A stretch of 64,000 nucleotides of DNA from Marisalimonas sp016777705 (GTDB taxonomy: Bacteria; Pseudomonadota; Alphaproteobacteria; Puniceispirillales; Marisalimonadaceae), in contig NZ_CP159808.1 of the NCBI RefSeq assembly GCF_047717795.1, positions 310,001 to 374,000 on the forward strand, given 5' to 3'. Positions within the stretch are counted from its first letter, which is position 1; every line of letters begins with the position of its first letter. Shown here one piece after another: positions 1-8,010 of the stretch. A program made the position numbers and the translations under genes. The notes below the pieces were generated by a model, which made no database searches, was not told the DNA's origin, and was given only the letters and a program-made list of their open reading frames with translations.

Positions 1-413
1 GCATTTCTTGAAAAAGGGGTAGTAGCTTTTGGCATGACAAAAGGTGCTCTGCTCATACTCTCTGCACCTCCAGCAATAGTAAAATTAGCCTCATTTGACT
101 TGATCATTCTTGATGCATTGGTAATTGCCTCCATACCTGATGCGCACAATCTGTTAAGTGTAATTCCTGGGACTGTATGTGGAAGGTTTGCCAAAAGAAG
201 TGCCATTCTTGCAATGTTACGGTTATCTTCGCCAGCTTGGTTTGCATTGCCAAAAAAAACTTCTTCTAAGCTGTCCCAATCTGCTTTGGCTAAATTTTCT
301 TTTAGTGAGATTAAAGGAAGTGATGCAAGATCATCGGTTCTAATTGAAGACAGGCTTCCACCAAATCGTCCAATAGGAGTTCTTGTTCCTTCACAGATAA
401 AAGCTTCTGACAT
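1..413 (-). CDS. Acetyl-CoA acyltransferase (thiolase), PcaF-like, C-terminus cut by window edge
   Basis: This is the N-terminal 137 residues of a thiolase; the rest lies beyond the left edge. Thiolases cleave 3-ketoacyl-CoA with CoA, or run the reverse condensation, in the cytoplasm. The active-site cysteine is visible at residue 90 in the motif NRLCASGMEA. The N-terminus carries EGTRTPIGRFGG, and the QAGEDNRNIARMALLLA stretch near residue 59 is typical of the 3-oxoadipyl-CoA thiolase (PcaF) branch. IAGGAESMSRAPF follows near residue 113. Translation starts at the ATG at 411-413. The thiolase family call is secure. The PcaF subfamily and thus a role in aromatic degradation are inference, because no other pca gene is in view and similar proteins act on other 3-ketoacyl-CoAs. 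Confidence 0.93.
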   Translation of the reverse strand, partial: MSEAFICEGTRTPIGRFGGSLSSIRTDDLASLPLISLKENLAKADWDSLEEVFFGNANQAGEDNRNIARMALLLANLPHTVPGITLNRLCASGMEAITNASRMIKSNEANFTIAGGAESMSRAPFVMPKATTPFSRN

Positions 414-438
414 TAAAAATCTCCAAAATTAAAAAAAG

Positions 439-1101
439 TTAATAAGAAAAATTTGTATAAATTGGTGTTTGATTAAGGTCCCATAAATTATATTTTTTCA
501 TTATAGATGAAAATTCATTACTATCAATAAATTGAAATAGCCATTTTTTTAAAAATATTAAGTCTAATGCATCAAACCATAGTTCATCAACATTCCTAAA
601 TTGTCTAATAAATGGCAAAATTGCATAATCTAGCATGCTTAAATGTGAGCAATTAAGAGCGTTATTTTTTTTTAATAAATCATTTAAATAATTAAGAAAT
701 TTTAAATTCTTATCTCTATGAAAATCTTTATTATCACTTTTATATCTATTTGGATATTTATATTTATCCAAGTTTTTTTTGAAATCACACTCAAGCGTAA
801 TTAGAATTTTATCTATTTCAATTTGATTAAGTTGACCCTCAGCCAACCAATTTTTAGGATCATTAGTCTTTAACGCCCACTTAATAATGTCTATACTCTC
901 GTCTAAAACTTTTTCAGAGTTTAATATTAATACTGGCACTGTTCCTTTTTGTGAAAACTGTATAAATTCTTTAGGTTTATTCTGTAGTTTTATTTCTCTT
1001 ATTTCAACTATTATACCAGATGATTGTAATGCTAGTCTTGCACGCATTGCATAAGGACATCTCCTAAATGAATATAAGATCGGGAAGTTATTTTTAATCA
1101 T
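439..1101 (-). CDS. Glutathione S-transferase-like protein
   Basis: A 220-residue protein with a thioredoxin-like N-terminal half followed by a helical half, the two-domain layout of soluble glutathione S-transferases. The start PILYSFRRCPYAMRARLAL matches the GST/glutaredoxin N-terminal strand-helix unit, with a candidate redox cysteine at residue 15 (CPYA). The GTVPVLIL segment near residue 53 supplies the cis-proline loop that binds the glutathione backbone, and LDESIDIIKWAL follows as in the family. The substrate is unknown. It lies 25 bases from the thiolase, on the same strand, and may be co-transcribed with it. The fold call is good. Transferase rather than reductase activity is not settled by sequence. 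Confidence 0.8.
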   Translation of the reverse strand: MIKNNFPILYSFRRCPYAMRARLALQSSGIIVEIREIKLQNKPKEFIQFSQKGTVPVLILNSEKVLDESIDIIKWALKTNDPKNWLAEGQLNQIEIDKILITLECDFKKNLDKYKYPNRYKSDNKDFHRDKNLKFLNYLNDLLKKNNALNCSHLSMLDYAILPFIRQFRNVDELWFDALDLIFLKKWLFQFIDSNEFSSIMKKYNLWDLNQTPIYTNFSY

Positions 1102-1153
1102 ACTAATAATTTAATTGTAAATTAAAAAATATAAAGATTAATTTTTTATATTC

Positions 1154-1387
1154 CTATTTGTCTATTAACACTTCATTTGTTAATTTGTCAGCCATTTGAT
1201 CTACCTCGTCATTAATATGATCGCTTATATGTCCCTGTTTTGTGAGTTGATATATAGTATTCCAAAGTGAAGGAGGATAATTTTGTCGTATATTTTTAAT
1301 CATATGAAGTATGTGTTTTTCTTCATAAATATTATCTTCTTTTGACTTCCTTACTCTATCAAGTGGAAAGGGAACTATTTGTGCCAT
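1154..1387 (-). CDS. Small conserved-looking protein of unknown function
   Basis: A 77-residue acidic/basic soluble protein that I do not recognise. The ATG at 1387 is preferred over one 11 codons upstream because AGGAG stands about 7 bases before it and the product then begins MAQIVPFPLDRVRKSK. Small alphaproteobacterial proteins often open with a similar proline- and arginine-containing motif. The middle is amphipathic (HMIKNIRQNYPPSLW), and no membrane segment or signal peptide is seen. It is divergent from pyruvate kinase with about 120 bases between starts. Existence as a gene is likely from the Shine-Dalgarno. Function is unknown. Confidence 0.6.
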   Translation of the reverse strand: MAQIVPFPLDRVRKSKEDNIYEEKHILHMIKNIRQNYPPSLWNTIYQLTKQGHISDHINDEVDQMADKLTNEVLIDK

Positions 1388-1511
1388 TACTATATCTCCT
1401 GTTATAAATAGAGTTTGCAAATAGCTTGCCGATTTTAAAAAATATTAAATTTTTTTAATATTTATTTAATATTTAATGTATAACAAGGCTATTAATAAAC
1501 AAAGGTCCAGT

Positions 1512-2927
1512 ATGAGTGGTTTAGAATTTTTAAGATCAACTAAAATAGTTTCGACTGTTGGAACTGCAACCGATGGTACGTCTAAACTTAAATCTTTAAT
1601 CAAAGCGGGCGTTAATGTTTTTCGCCTTAACTTTAGTCACGGTAATCATGGTGACCATTTAAAAAGAATTACAAATATAAGATCAGTCGCAAATGAGGTG
1701 GGTTGTAATGTTGCAATTCTTGCAGATCTTCAAGGGCCAAAATTTAGAATTGGAGAAGTGAAATCTGATATTAAAGTTATTAAAGGTAATAATTATATTT
1801 TTGATAAAAATGCTGAAATAGGAGACTTTAGTAGGGTCAACTTATCGCATGATGAAATTTATGAAAGTTTATCTATAGGTTCTAATATTTTAATGGATGA
1901 CGGTAAACTTCAATTTGTAGTTAAAAAAATATCAAAAGATAAAATAAATACAGAAGTAGTAGTTGGCGGCTACATAAAAAGTAATAAAGGTATAAATCTA
2001 CCTGATGTAGTTATAAACACAAATCCACTTACTCCTAAAGATATAGAGGACCTTAAATTTATTTTAAATCAAGATGTTGATTGGATAGCTCTTTCGTTTG
2101 TTCAAAAGTTAAGTGATGTAGAAGAAGTTAAAAAATATATAGGCGATAAAGCAGGCGTTATAGCAAAGATAGAAAAACCATCAGCGCTTAAGGAATTAAA
2201 AAGCATAATAGGTGCCTGTGAGGGTATAATGGTAGCTCGAGGAGATTTAGGCGTAGAATTACCTCCAGAAGAAGTTCCGGGAATACAAAAGGACATTATA
2301 CTTGAATGTAGACAAGCTGGAAAACCTGTTATAGTAGCTACCCAGATGCTCGAGTCTATGATTGATTCGCCTTCACCAACTAGGGCAGAAGCATCAGATG
2401 TTGCAACGGCTGTGTTCGATGGAGCTGATGCTGTAATGCTCTCTGCAGAAACAGCAGTAGGATTGTTCCCTACTGAAGCAGTCACTATAATGGATAGAAT
2501 AATTTGTTCTGCAGAAAAACATATTAAAAGTCATCGTGGAGACGGGCCTCAAAATTTAAAGGTAGAAAACTTTGTTTATAATGCAGTTTCTCATTCTGCA
2601 GTCAGTTTAGCAGAGTCAGTGAAAGCTAAAGCTGTTGTTGCTTTCACTGCATCTGGTAACACAGCCTATAGAATGGCTAGAGAACGTCCAAATTTATTAC
2701 TAGTGGTAATGACACCTGATGAAAAAGTAAAAAGGAGATTATCTCTTTTATGGGGTGCTTACTCGTTCTTCAGTAAAGTTCAAGGTTATGAAGCTGCAAT
2801 CGAAGAAGCTAGACAAATTATAAGAAAACAAAAATTTGCTAAAAATGGCGATGCTATTGTAGTTGTAGCTGGAATGCCCTTTGGAATATCTGGTTCAACA
2901 AATTCAATAAGAGTAGTTGATATTTAA
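1512..2927 (+). CDS. pyk: Pyruvate kinase
   Basis: Converts phosphoenolpyruvate and ADP to pyruvate and ATP, the last step of glycolysis, in the cytoplasm. About 471 residues from the chosen start, normal for the family. NVFRLNFSHG near residue 35 carries the phosphate-binding arginine. The signature VIAKIEKPSALKEL near residue 216 contains the catalytic lysine and metal-binding glutamate. MVARGDLG, TQMLESM and PTRAEASDVA follow in order, and a C-terminal domain completes the protein. An in-frame ATG at 1476 would add 12 residues, but it lies in an AT-only stretch with no ribosome site, whereas AAAGG precedes 1512. The gene ends 4 bases from the convergent cyclophilin gene. Class I fructose-bisphosphate aldolase elsewhere in the window belongs to the same pathway. 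Confidence 0.97.
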   Translation: MSGLEFLRSTKIVSTVGTATDGTSKLKSLIKAGVNVFRLNFSHGNHGDHLKRITNIRSVANEVGCNVAILADLQGPKFRIGEVKSDIKVIKGNNYIFDKNAEIGDFSRVNLSHDEIYESLSIGSNILMDDGKLQFVVKKISKDKINTEVVVGGYIKSNKGINLPDVVINTNPLTPKDIEDLKFILNQDVDWIALSFVQKLSDVEEVKKYIGDKAGVIAKIEKPSALKELKSIIGACEGIMVARGDLGVELPPEEVPGIQKDIILECRQAGKPVIVATQMLESMIDSPSPTRAEASDVATAVFDGADAVMLSAETAVGLFPTEAVTIMDRIICSAEKHIKSHRGDGPQNLKVENFVYNAVSHSAVSLAESVKAKAVVAFTASGNTAYRMARERPNLLLVVMTPDEKVKRRLSLLWGAYSFFSKVQGYEAAIEEARQIIRKQKFAKNGDAIVVVAGMPFGISGSTNSIRVVDI

Positions 2928-2931
2928 AGAG

Positions 2932-3462
2932 TTATTTTTTGCCCAACTTTACTGTCACCATTTTATCAGGATTGCTTGGGGGCTCTCCTATAGCTAATTT
3001 TTCTACAGCATCCATTCCAGATACAACTTGTCCCCAAACTGTATATTGACCGGTAAGATGACTGCAACCGTCAAAACATATAAAAAATTGACTGTCACCG
3101 CTATCAGGGTTCATGGATCTAGCCATTCCCACTGTTCCGTATTTATACTCATAGTCTGAAAATTCAGCTTTTAAATTTTTTCCAGAGCCACCTGTTCCAA
3201 CTCCGTCAGGGTCACCAGTTTGAGCCATGAATCCTTCTATAACTCTATGAAATATTATTCCATCGTAGAATTTATCCTTAACCAATTCTTTAATTCTTTT
3301 AACGTGATTTGGTGCAATTTTAGGCAATGTTTCTATAACAACTTTACCTTGAGATGTTTCAATTGTTATAAACTTACTTGTACTTGCTGATGCTTTTTTA
3401 ACTGGTTTAGCCATTGTTACACACATTACCCCTAGAACTATAATTAATAAATTTTTAAACAT
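2932..3462 (-). CDS. Periplasmic peptidyl-prolyl cis-trans isomerase, cyclophilin type
   Basis: Speeds cis-trans isomerisation of X-Pro bonds during protein folding. Residues 1 to about 20 form a hydrophobic signal peptide, so the enzyme should act in the periplasm. The cyclophilin domain runs from about residue 30 to the end. FHRVIEGFMAQTGDP at 71-85 supplies the catalytic arginine (R73) and glutamine (Q81) equivalents, and SQFFICF near 124 and the TVWGQV segment near 141 are also family hallmarks. The 176-residue length fits a single-domain secreted cyclophilin. It is transcribed toward pyk with almost no gap. The family assignment is firm. Confidence 0.95.
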   Translation of the reverse strand: MFKNLLIIVLGVMCVTMAKPVKKASASTSKFITIETSQGKVVIETLPKIAPNHVKRIKELVKDKFYDGIIFHRVIEGFMAQTGDPDGVGTGGSGKNLKAEFSDYEYKYGTVGMARSMNPDSGDSQFFICFDGCSHLTGQYTVWGQVVSGMDAVEKLAIGEPPSNPDKMVTVKLGKK

Positions 3463-3529
3463 ACGAATACTTTCATTTGATTATTAATGACTAGATATAA
3501 AGTTACTGTAATTAAAATCAATATTTTTT

Positions 3530-4033
3530 TTATATGAGTGCATCAATCTGTTCATCAGACAAGTTTCCTGGAACTATAGTTATAGGAACTCTACATTCAT
3601 TGCTTCCTTTATTAATAATATAGTTAATTAATGGACCTGGGTTTCCGTGTTCTGTAGATACGCCTAAAACAAGGACTCTAATTGATTCTTCACTGTCAAT
3701 TAAATTGAATAACTCTTCATGAACGGTGCCTTTCCTAACAAACGTTCTTGGCTTAGGAGCGCCTAATTTTTCACAATAATTACTTAGCTTTTCAAGTAAA
3801 ATCTTACTGGCTTGTTCAGTTTCAGCTTCCATAATTTCTGAAACTCCGCCCCACAACTGACCTTCAACAGGCTCAATACATCTAAATAATGCGATTTCAC
3901 CACCAGCTGTGGCCGCACGTCTTGCCGCGTAATATAAAGCTTGATGTAATTCTTTACTATCATCAGCTACAACTAAAAATAACCTATTGCTCGGTTTTAA
4001 AGCCTTTGGTTTAACAGTTCTTTTTTTATTCAT
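3530..4033 (-). CDS. Universal stress protein (UspA family)
   Basis: A 167-residue single-domain Usp-fold protein, probably a cytoplasmic nucleotide-binding stress protein. The body starts RLFLVVADDSKELHQAL, the first strand and helix of the fold, and the C-terminal part ends with VPITIVPGNL, the family's usual last strand. The middle strand IRVLVLGVSTEH is also recognisable, but the G-2x-G-9x-G(S/T) ATP loop is only partly matched (GNPGPLINYIINKGSN). It is last in a row of three minus-strand genes after the TauE/SafE exporter and the TIGR02186 protein, with 10 bases separating it from the latter. Its partner or ligand is not known. Confidence 0.85.
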   Translation of the reverse strand: MNKKRTVKPKALKPSNRLFLVVADDSKELHQALYYAARRAATAGGEIALFRCIEPVEGQLWGGVSEIMEAETEQASKILLEKLSNYCEKLGAPKPRTFVRKGTVHEELFNLIDSEESIRVLVLGVSTEHGNPGPLINYIINKGSNECRVPITIVPGNLSDEQIDALI

Positions 4034-4043
4034 TATGTCCTCT

Positions 4044-4793
4044 TTAAACTTTTCTGAATACTAAATTAGTTCCCCAACCAATAAATACAGCCAATAGAAC
4101 TGCTAAAATTCCATATAATGTTGAATAATTTTGGGCAATGTTATAAATCTCTGCACTGAAACCTGATTTTGACACGTTAATATTGCTAGTTTCTTTTGAA
4201 ATAAGTTTACTATTTCGGTAATGTAATATTTTTACTTCAAACTTACCAGTTGTAACATTCGAAGGCAGTGACAAATAAGATCTAAATAGTGAATTCTTTA
4301 TTAGAGACACTGAATTTTCATTTACACTCCATAATTTAGATTTAAGCATATTTCTAGTGAGAGCCTCTCTCCATTCTTGTTCGTTATTAATTGGTTTACC
4401 AGGCTGAATTCTGACATTTAAATTATTTAAACCAATTTCTGAAATTTTTTGAGTCTTTTGATTTAAAATTTTATCAATGTCTCTATTTGAAGAAATACTT
4501 AAATATTTTGGGGCATTAATATAATTAACCTTTTTAGTATTTACCCAAACTCCTAGAACATTTCCTTTTTTTTGGATAGTTGCAAGACCTTTAGGTCCAG
4601 TGACAACAACTATGATATCGTCACCTTTTCGGCCATCATAAGCTCCAAATAAAAGAATTTTAGCTCCAAGAAAATCCGTAGAAATTTCAACATTTTCTTG
4701 AGAAAGATCTGCTACTATTTGGTTTTGAGCTTTAACGTTAAAAGATAATATAATTAAAAAAAATAAAATATGAATTAGTAAATAAAACTTCAT
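4044..4793 (-). CDS. TIGR02186 family membrane-anchored periplasmic protein
   Basis: A 249-residue protein with a signal peptide (residues 1 to about 22), a large beta-rich exported domain and a single C-terminal membrane helix (about 227-247) followed by FRKV. This layout, and phrases such as VADLSQENVEISTDFLGA and GKPINNEQEWREALTRNM, match the TIGR02186 family, which has no assigned biochemical role. The family is typically encoded next to a TauE/SafE-type permease, as here (6 bases between the two genes). A periplasmic helper of the permease is a reasonable inference, not shown by the sequence. A Usp gene follows on the same transcript. Confidence 0.85.
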   Translation of the reverse strand: MKFYLLIHILFFLIILSFNVKAQNQIVADLSQENVEISTDFLGAKILLFGAYDGRKGDDIIVVVTGPKGLATIQKKGNVLGVWVNTKKVNYINAPKYLSISSNRDIDKILNQKTQKISEIGLNNLNVRIQPGKPINNEQEWREALTRNMLKSKLWSVNENSVSLIKNSLFRSYLSLPSNVTTGKFEVKILHYRNSKLISKETSNINVSKSGFSAEIYNIAQNYSTLYGILAVLLAVFIGWGTNLVFRKV

Positions 4794-4799
4794 TTTTAA

Positions 4800-5714
4800 C
4801 TACCTTCTAATAATAATAGAAAAAAGATCAGATGGAATGGTTATTAATTCAGTTAAAATTTTCAAACTTACTAAAATAATAATTGATGAGAGTATAAGTC
4901 TTAGATGTTCACCCTTGAGTACATTTGTAAATTTTGCTCCAATTTGTACTCCAGCTACAGAACCTAATAATAATAAAGTAGCTAAGACTATGTCGACTGT
5001 TTGATTTTGTGATGCTTGAAGAACTGTAGTATTTGCAGCAACAAATATTATCTGAAACAGCGACGTGCCAACAACTAAAGACGTTGGCATCCCTAAAAGA
5101 TATATCATTGCAGGTACAATAATAAACCCACCACCAATTCCCATTATAGCCGCTAACACTCCAACAATTACGCCTATTAAAATAGGTAGTAAAATAGAAA
5201 TATATAGTTTTGATTTTCTAAATCTAGTTTTAAATGGTAATCCATGAAGCCAATTATGCTGATGAAGTTTGCCTCTAGAGATTTTTCCTTTTCTCTTTCT
5301 CAAAATCAACCTTAATGATTCAGTGAACATCATACTTCCTATCAAAGATAAAAAAATGACATAAGATAACTTTATGACCAGATCTAATTGACCTATTTTG
5401 TCTAAAAAATTAAATAAAATAACTCCTATGGACGAGCCTAAAACTCCCCCCAAAAGTAAAACAGTCCCCATCTTAAAATCAACATTACCTCTTTTCCAGT
5501 GAGACAAGACCCCAGAAACTGATGGAGCTACTAATTGATTAGCAACAGATGCAACTGCAACAGGTGGTGGGATTCCAAGAAACATCATAATAGGGGTTAA
5601 TAAGAAACCTCCACCTACTCCCACTAAACCCATTATAAAACCAATGATTAATCCCACTCCTATTATCACTAAGGAATGAATTGGTTGTTCAGCTATTGGA
5701 AGGTAAATATACAT
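4800..5714 (-). CDS. TauE/SafE family sulfite/organosulfonate exporter-type permease
   Basis: A polytopic inner-membrane protein of about 304 residues, mostly hydrophobic, with two repeated halves. Each half has the glycine-rich family motif: MGLVGVGGGFLLTP near the N-terminus and AAIMGIGGGFIIVPAM in the second half. A basic cytoplasmic loop (RKRKGKISRGK) separates them. The family moves small anions such as sulfite, sulfoacetate or taurine products, but the substrate is not predictable here. The start at 5714 (MYIYLPIAEQ) matches relatives better than an upstream ATG at 5753, which adds a polar 13-residue tail. First gene of a three-gene unit with TIGR02186 and Usp. Confidence 0.9.
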   Translation of the reverse strand: MYIYLPIAEQPIHSLVIIGVGLIIGFIMGLVGVGGGFLLTPIMMFLGIPPPVAVASVANQLVAPSVSGVLSHWKRGNVDFKMGTVLLLGGVLGSSIGVILFNFLDKIGQLDLVIKLSYVIFLSLIGSMMFTESLRLILRKRKGKISRGKLHQHNWLHGLPFKTRFRKSKLYISILLPILIGVIVGVLAAIMGIGGGFIIVPAMIYLLGMPTSLVVGTSLFQIIFVAANTTVLQASQNQTVDIVLATLLLLGSVAGVQIGAKFTNVLKGEHLRLILSSIIILVSLKILTELITIPSDLFSIIIRR

Positions 5715-5791
5715 TAAATTTTCATAATTGTTTGTTTGATTATGATAGTACATTATTTATAATTTAAAAATAATTATTTAGAGCAAAGTTA

Positions 5792-6415
5792 ATGGTAAAT
5801 TTAATATCAACAAATAACCTTTTAGATTGTATAAAAAATGTAAGAGATGCAGGAGATACTAATCGGCCAATTTCAGGGTATTCTGAGGCAAGTATACTAG
5901 TGATTTTTATAAATAATTATGACAAACACGAGAGTTATATTTTATTGACTCAGAGAAAAAATAATTTAAGACAGCATGCTGGACAGATTGCTTTTCCAGG
6001 AGGAAAAAAAGAAAATGAGGACAAAACTTTATTAGAAACCGCTGTTAGGGAAACTGAAGAAGAAATAAGTCTTTCGAAAGAAAATTATAATATAATTGGT
6101 AATTTTCCAAAATTTTATACTGGAACTGGTTACGTGGTTACTCCTTATATTGCTATGATGAAGGAATTATCAAATTGGAAAAATTCAATAAAGCCAAACG
6201 TTGAAGAGGTCAGAAAAATATTCACTCCAAAATCACAGCAATTACTGTTGCCTGATTATCACATTAGAGAAAAACCTCCAATTAAGTCTAGCATGTCAAT
6301 GACTTGGAGGATAAACTACGAGAATGAAAATATTTGGGGTTTAACTGCTAGAGTTTTAGTCACTTTATCAGCTGGGTTAGGCCTAAGGGAGTTTCCACCA
6401 TGCGACGATATCTAA
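5792..6415 (+). CDS. CoA pyrophosphatase, NUDIX family (NudL-like)
   Basis: A 207-residue NUDIX hydrolase that probably splits CoA and its derivatives into 4'-phosphopantetheine and 3',5'-ADP. The Nudix box begins at about residue 70 (PGGKKENEDK) and ends with RETEEEISL. It is preceded by the LLTQRKNNLRQHAGQIAFPG stretch, a hallmark of the CoA-pyrophosphatase (UPF0035) branch. The 3' end overlaps the DUF6111-like gene by 16 bases, and cca follows. This order is familiar from alphaproteobacteria. The family call is strong. The CoA substrate is inferred from the UPF0035 motif. Confidence 0.93.
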   Translation: MVNLISTNNLLDCIKNVRDAGDTNRPISGYSEASILVIFINNYDKHESYILLTQRKNNLRQHAGQIAFPGGKKENEDKTLLETAVRETEEEISLSKENYNIIGNFPKFYTGTGYVVTPYIAMMKELSNWKNSIKPNVEEVRKIFTPKSQQLLLPDYHIREKPPIKSSMSMTWRINYENENIWGLTARVLVTLSAGLGLREFPPCDDI

Positions 6416-6654
6416 TTATTTTTCTTGCTATACTATTTTCAATAGGTCTTTATTTTTTAACAAAATATATTTTACAAAGACTTACTAAAACTAATTCAGT
6501 TTTTATATCTTCTTTTGTAAGCCTTCTTGGGTTTTGCATCTTTATTTTAATTTCATTTTTATATCTTGAGGGTAACGCAGTTGATCCAAGTTATCTCTAT
6601 AATCCTCCATCAATTGTTGATGGAAAAATAAAGGATGGTAGTTTTTCTAATTAG
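6400..6654 (+). CDS. DUF6111-like small membrane protein
   Basis: An 84-residue protein with two hydrophobic segments (about residues 4-22 and 35-55) and a short polar tail containing the phrase YNPPSIVDGKIKDG. Tail and position, between a CoA pyrophosphatase and cca, resemble DUF6111 of alphaproteobacteria, which has no known function. The gene overlaps its upstream neighbour by 16 bases and ends with TAG at 6652-6654, in the same reading frame as the cca gene that follows. Family assignment is moderate and rests on size, topology and neighbours. Confidence 0.7.
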   Translation: MRRYLIIFLAILFSIGLYFLTKYILQRLTKTNSVFISSFVSLLGFCIFILISFLYLEGNAVDPSYLYNPPSIVDGKIKDGSFSN

Positions 6655-6660
6655 AAAATT

Positions 6661-6665
6661 AAGGA
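6661..6665 (+). promoter_or_regulatory. Shine-Dalgarno AAGGA supporting an ATT start for cca
   Basis: AAGGA stands 7 bases before the ATT at 6673-6675. No ATG, GTG or TTG exists in frame between the preceding stop (6652-6654) and the catalytic motif, so this site decides the most plausible start. Inference, not demonstrated. Confidence 0.5.
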
Positions 6666-6672
6666 TTTACTT

Positions 6673-8010
6673 ATTATAAAACAAAATAAAACTAGTTTCT
6701 TTCTAAAAGATAAAAATATTCAAACTATTTTTAATTTAGCAAAAGGTATAGATGCTAAAATATGGGTTGTTGGTGGTGCAATTCGAGATTTTTTTTGTGG
6801 TACTGAAGTAAGCGATATAGATTTTGTTACAAGTATGGATATAAATTTATTTGCAAAAAAAATATTAAAAAAAAAAATAAAAATTTATCAGAAAAACATT
6901 CAATATAAAACTATTACTATAATACTGGGTAATAATGAATATCAAATTACTAGTTTTAGAAAAGATTTAATTACATTTGGTAGGCAAGCATATGTAAGCT
7001 CTGCAGATAGCTTGCATCAAGATTCTTTAAGAAGAGACTTTACAGTGAATGCGTTATATTTAAATGAAAAAGGAAATTTAAGGGATCCTCTTGGAGGGTT
7101 AAAGGATATTAAAAATAAAGAGTTAAAATTTATTGGTGATCCTATCAAGAGAATTGAAGAAGATTATCTAAGAGTTCTTAGGTTCTGCAGATTTTTTGCT
7201 GCATTCCCAAATAAAAATATTTCGTATCATTTAAAAAACAAAATTTCGTCAAAACTTTATAATATTAGCACATTATCGAATAAAAGAATGAAAGATGAGT
7301 TTACAAAAATATTTATGGTTGAAAACTTTAATATTAGTTTGTCTGTTATGTCAGAATTAAAAATAGATAGACATATTTTATTAAATAAGAAAAACGAAAT
7401 TCAAGAAGGTTTTAAAACAAAAAATTTTTCAACTATTACCTATATCAAATCTTTTGCAATGGATATAATAAATGAAGAAAAACTAGATTTAATTTCTGTC
7501 TTTTTGCCTCTCTTATATGGTTTTGATAAACTTGAAAGTATTATTCAAAGATTTGAATTAAATAAAAAAAAAGTCACTTTTAATAAATTTGTATTTTCTT
7601 TATTAAAATTTTCTAAATTGTATAATCAAAAAATATTTGAGTCTAAAAATGTTAAAGATAAAAAAATATATATACTAAAATTTATATGGAAGATGAGATG
7701 TAGTATTTATCCAAATAACACAACTTTTTTTAAAAATGATAAAATACCGTTTAATTGGTACAAGTTAGCTTTATTTCATATAATTCCTTTGAATAAAATT
7801 GATGAAATAGATTTGTGTAATGTAAAGTGGCCAATAATTCCTATTAACAGACATAAAGTTCAAGAGATGTATAGGCAGGATGACTACATTAAAATTAATC
7901 AATCAATTAAGATAGCAGAAAAATTTTGGGTAAATAATGATTTTCAAAGTTCTACTAATCAAATCATAATCTTTTTAAAAACAATACAAGATGGCAATGA
8001 TAAATTATGA
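6673..8010 (+). CDS. cca: CCA tRNA nucleotidyltransferase / poly(A) polymerase family, probable ATT start
   Basis: Class II nucleotidyltransferase that adds or repairs the 3' CCA of tRNAs (or, less likely, acts as poly(A) polymerase). From the ATT at 6673 the product has 445 residues. The catalytic head is visible: VVGGAIRDF at 32-40 and the metal-binding DID at 48-50. RRDFTVNALY and DPLGGLKDI then follow, and further on EEDYLRVLRFCRF, all family hallmarks. The first in-frame ATG (6835) lies after the DID motif and would give a dead enzyme. The upstream frame has only ATT or ATA codons as possible starts, and the ATT at 6673 has AAGGA 7 bases before it. E. coli pcnB, in the same superfamily, also uses ATT. 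The 3' end overlaps hemF by 4 bases (ATGA). Confidence 0.88.
   Translation: MIKQNKTSFFLKDKNIQTIFNLAKGIDAKIWVVGGAIRDFFCGTEVSDIDFVTSMDINLFAKKILKKKIKIYQKNIQYKTITIILGNNEYQITSFRKDLITFGRQAYVSSADSLHQDSLRRDFTVNALYLNEKGNLRDPLGGLKDIKNKELKFIGDPIKRIEEDYLRVLRFCRFFAAFPNKNISYHLKNKISSKLYNISTLSNKRMKDEFTKIFMVENFNISLSVMSELKIDRHILLNKKNEIQEGFKTKNFSTITYIKSFAMDIINEEKLDLISVFLPLLYGFDKLESIIQRFELNKKKVTFNKFVFSLLKFSKLYNQKIFESKNVKDKKIYILKFIWKMRCSIYPNNTTFFKNDKIPFNWYKLALFHIIPLNKIDEIDLCNVKWPIIPINRHKVQEMYRQDDYIKINQSIKIAEKFWVNNDFQSSTNQIIIFLKTIQDGNDKL

Noticed and set aside
34..432. 132-codon plus-strand open frame at the left edge
   Set aside because: It is antisense to the thiolase, whose motifs (NRLCASGMEA and others) read on the minus strand.
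2102..2485. 127-codon minus-strand frame inside pyruvate kinase
   Set aside because: It is a shadow of the pyk catalytic region with no ribosome site or family resemblance.
6835..8010. cca starting at the first ATG
   Set aside because: This would discard the DxD metal-binding motif and the GGxxRD phosphate loop, leaving an inactive enzyme.
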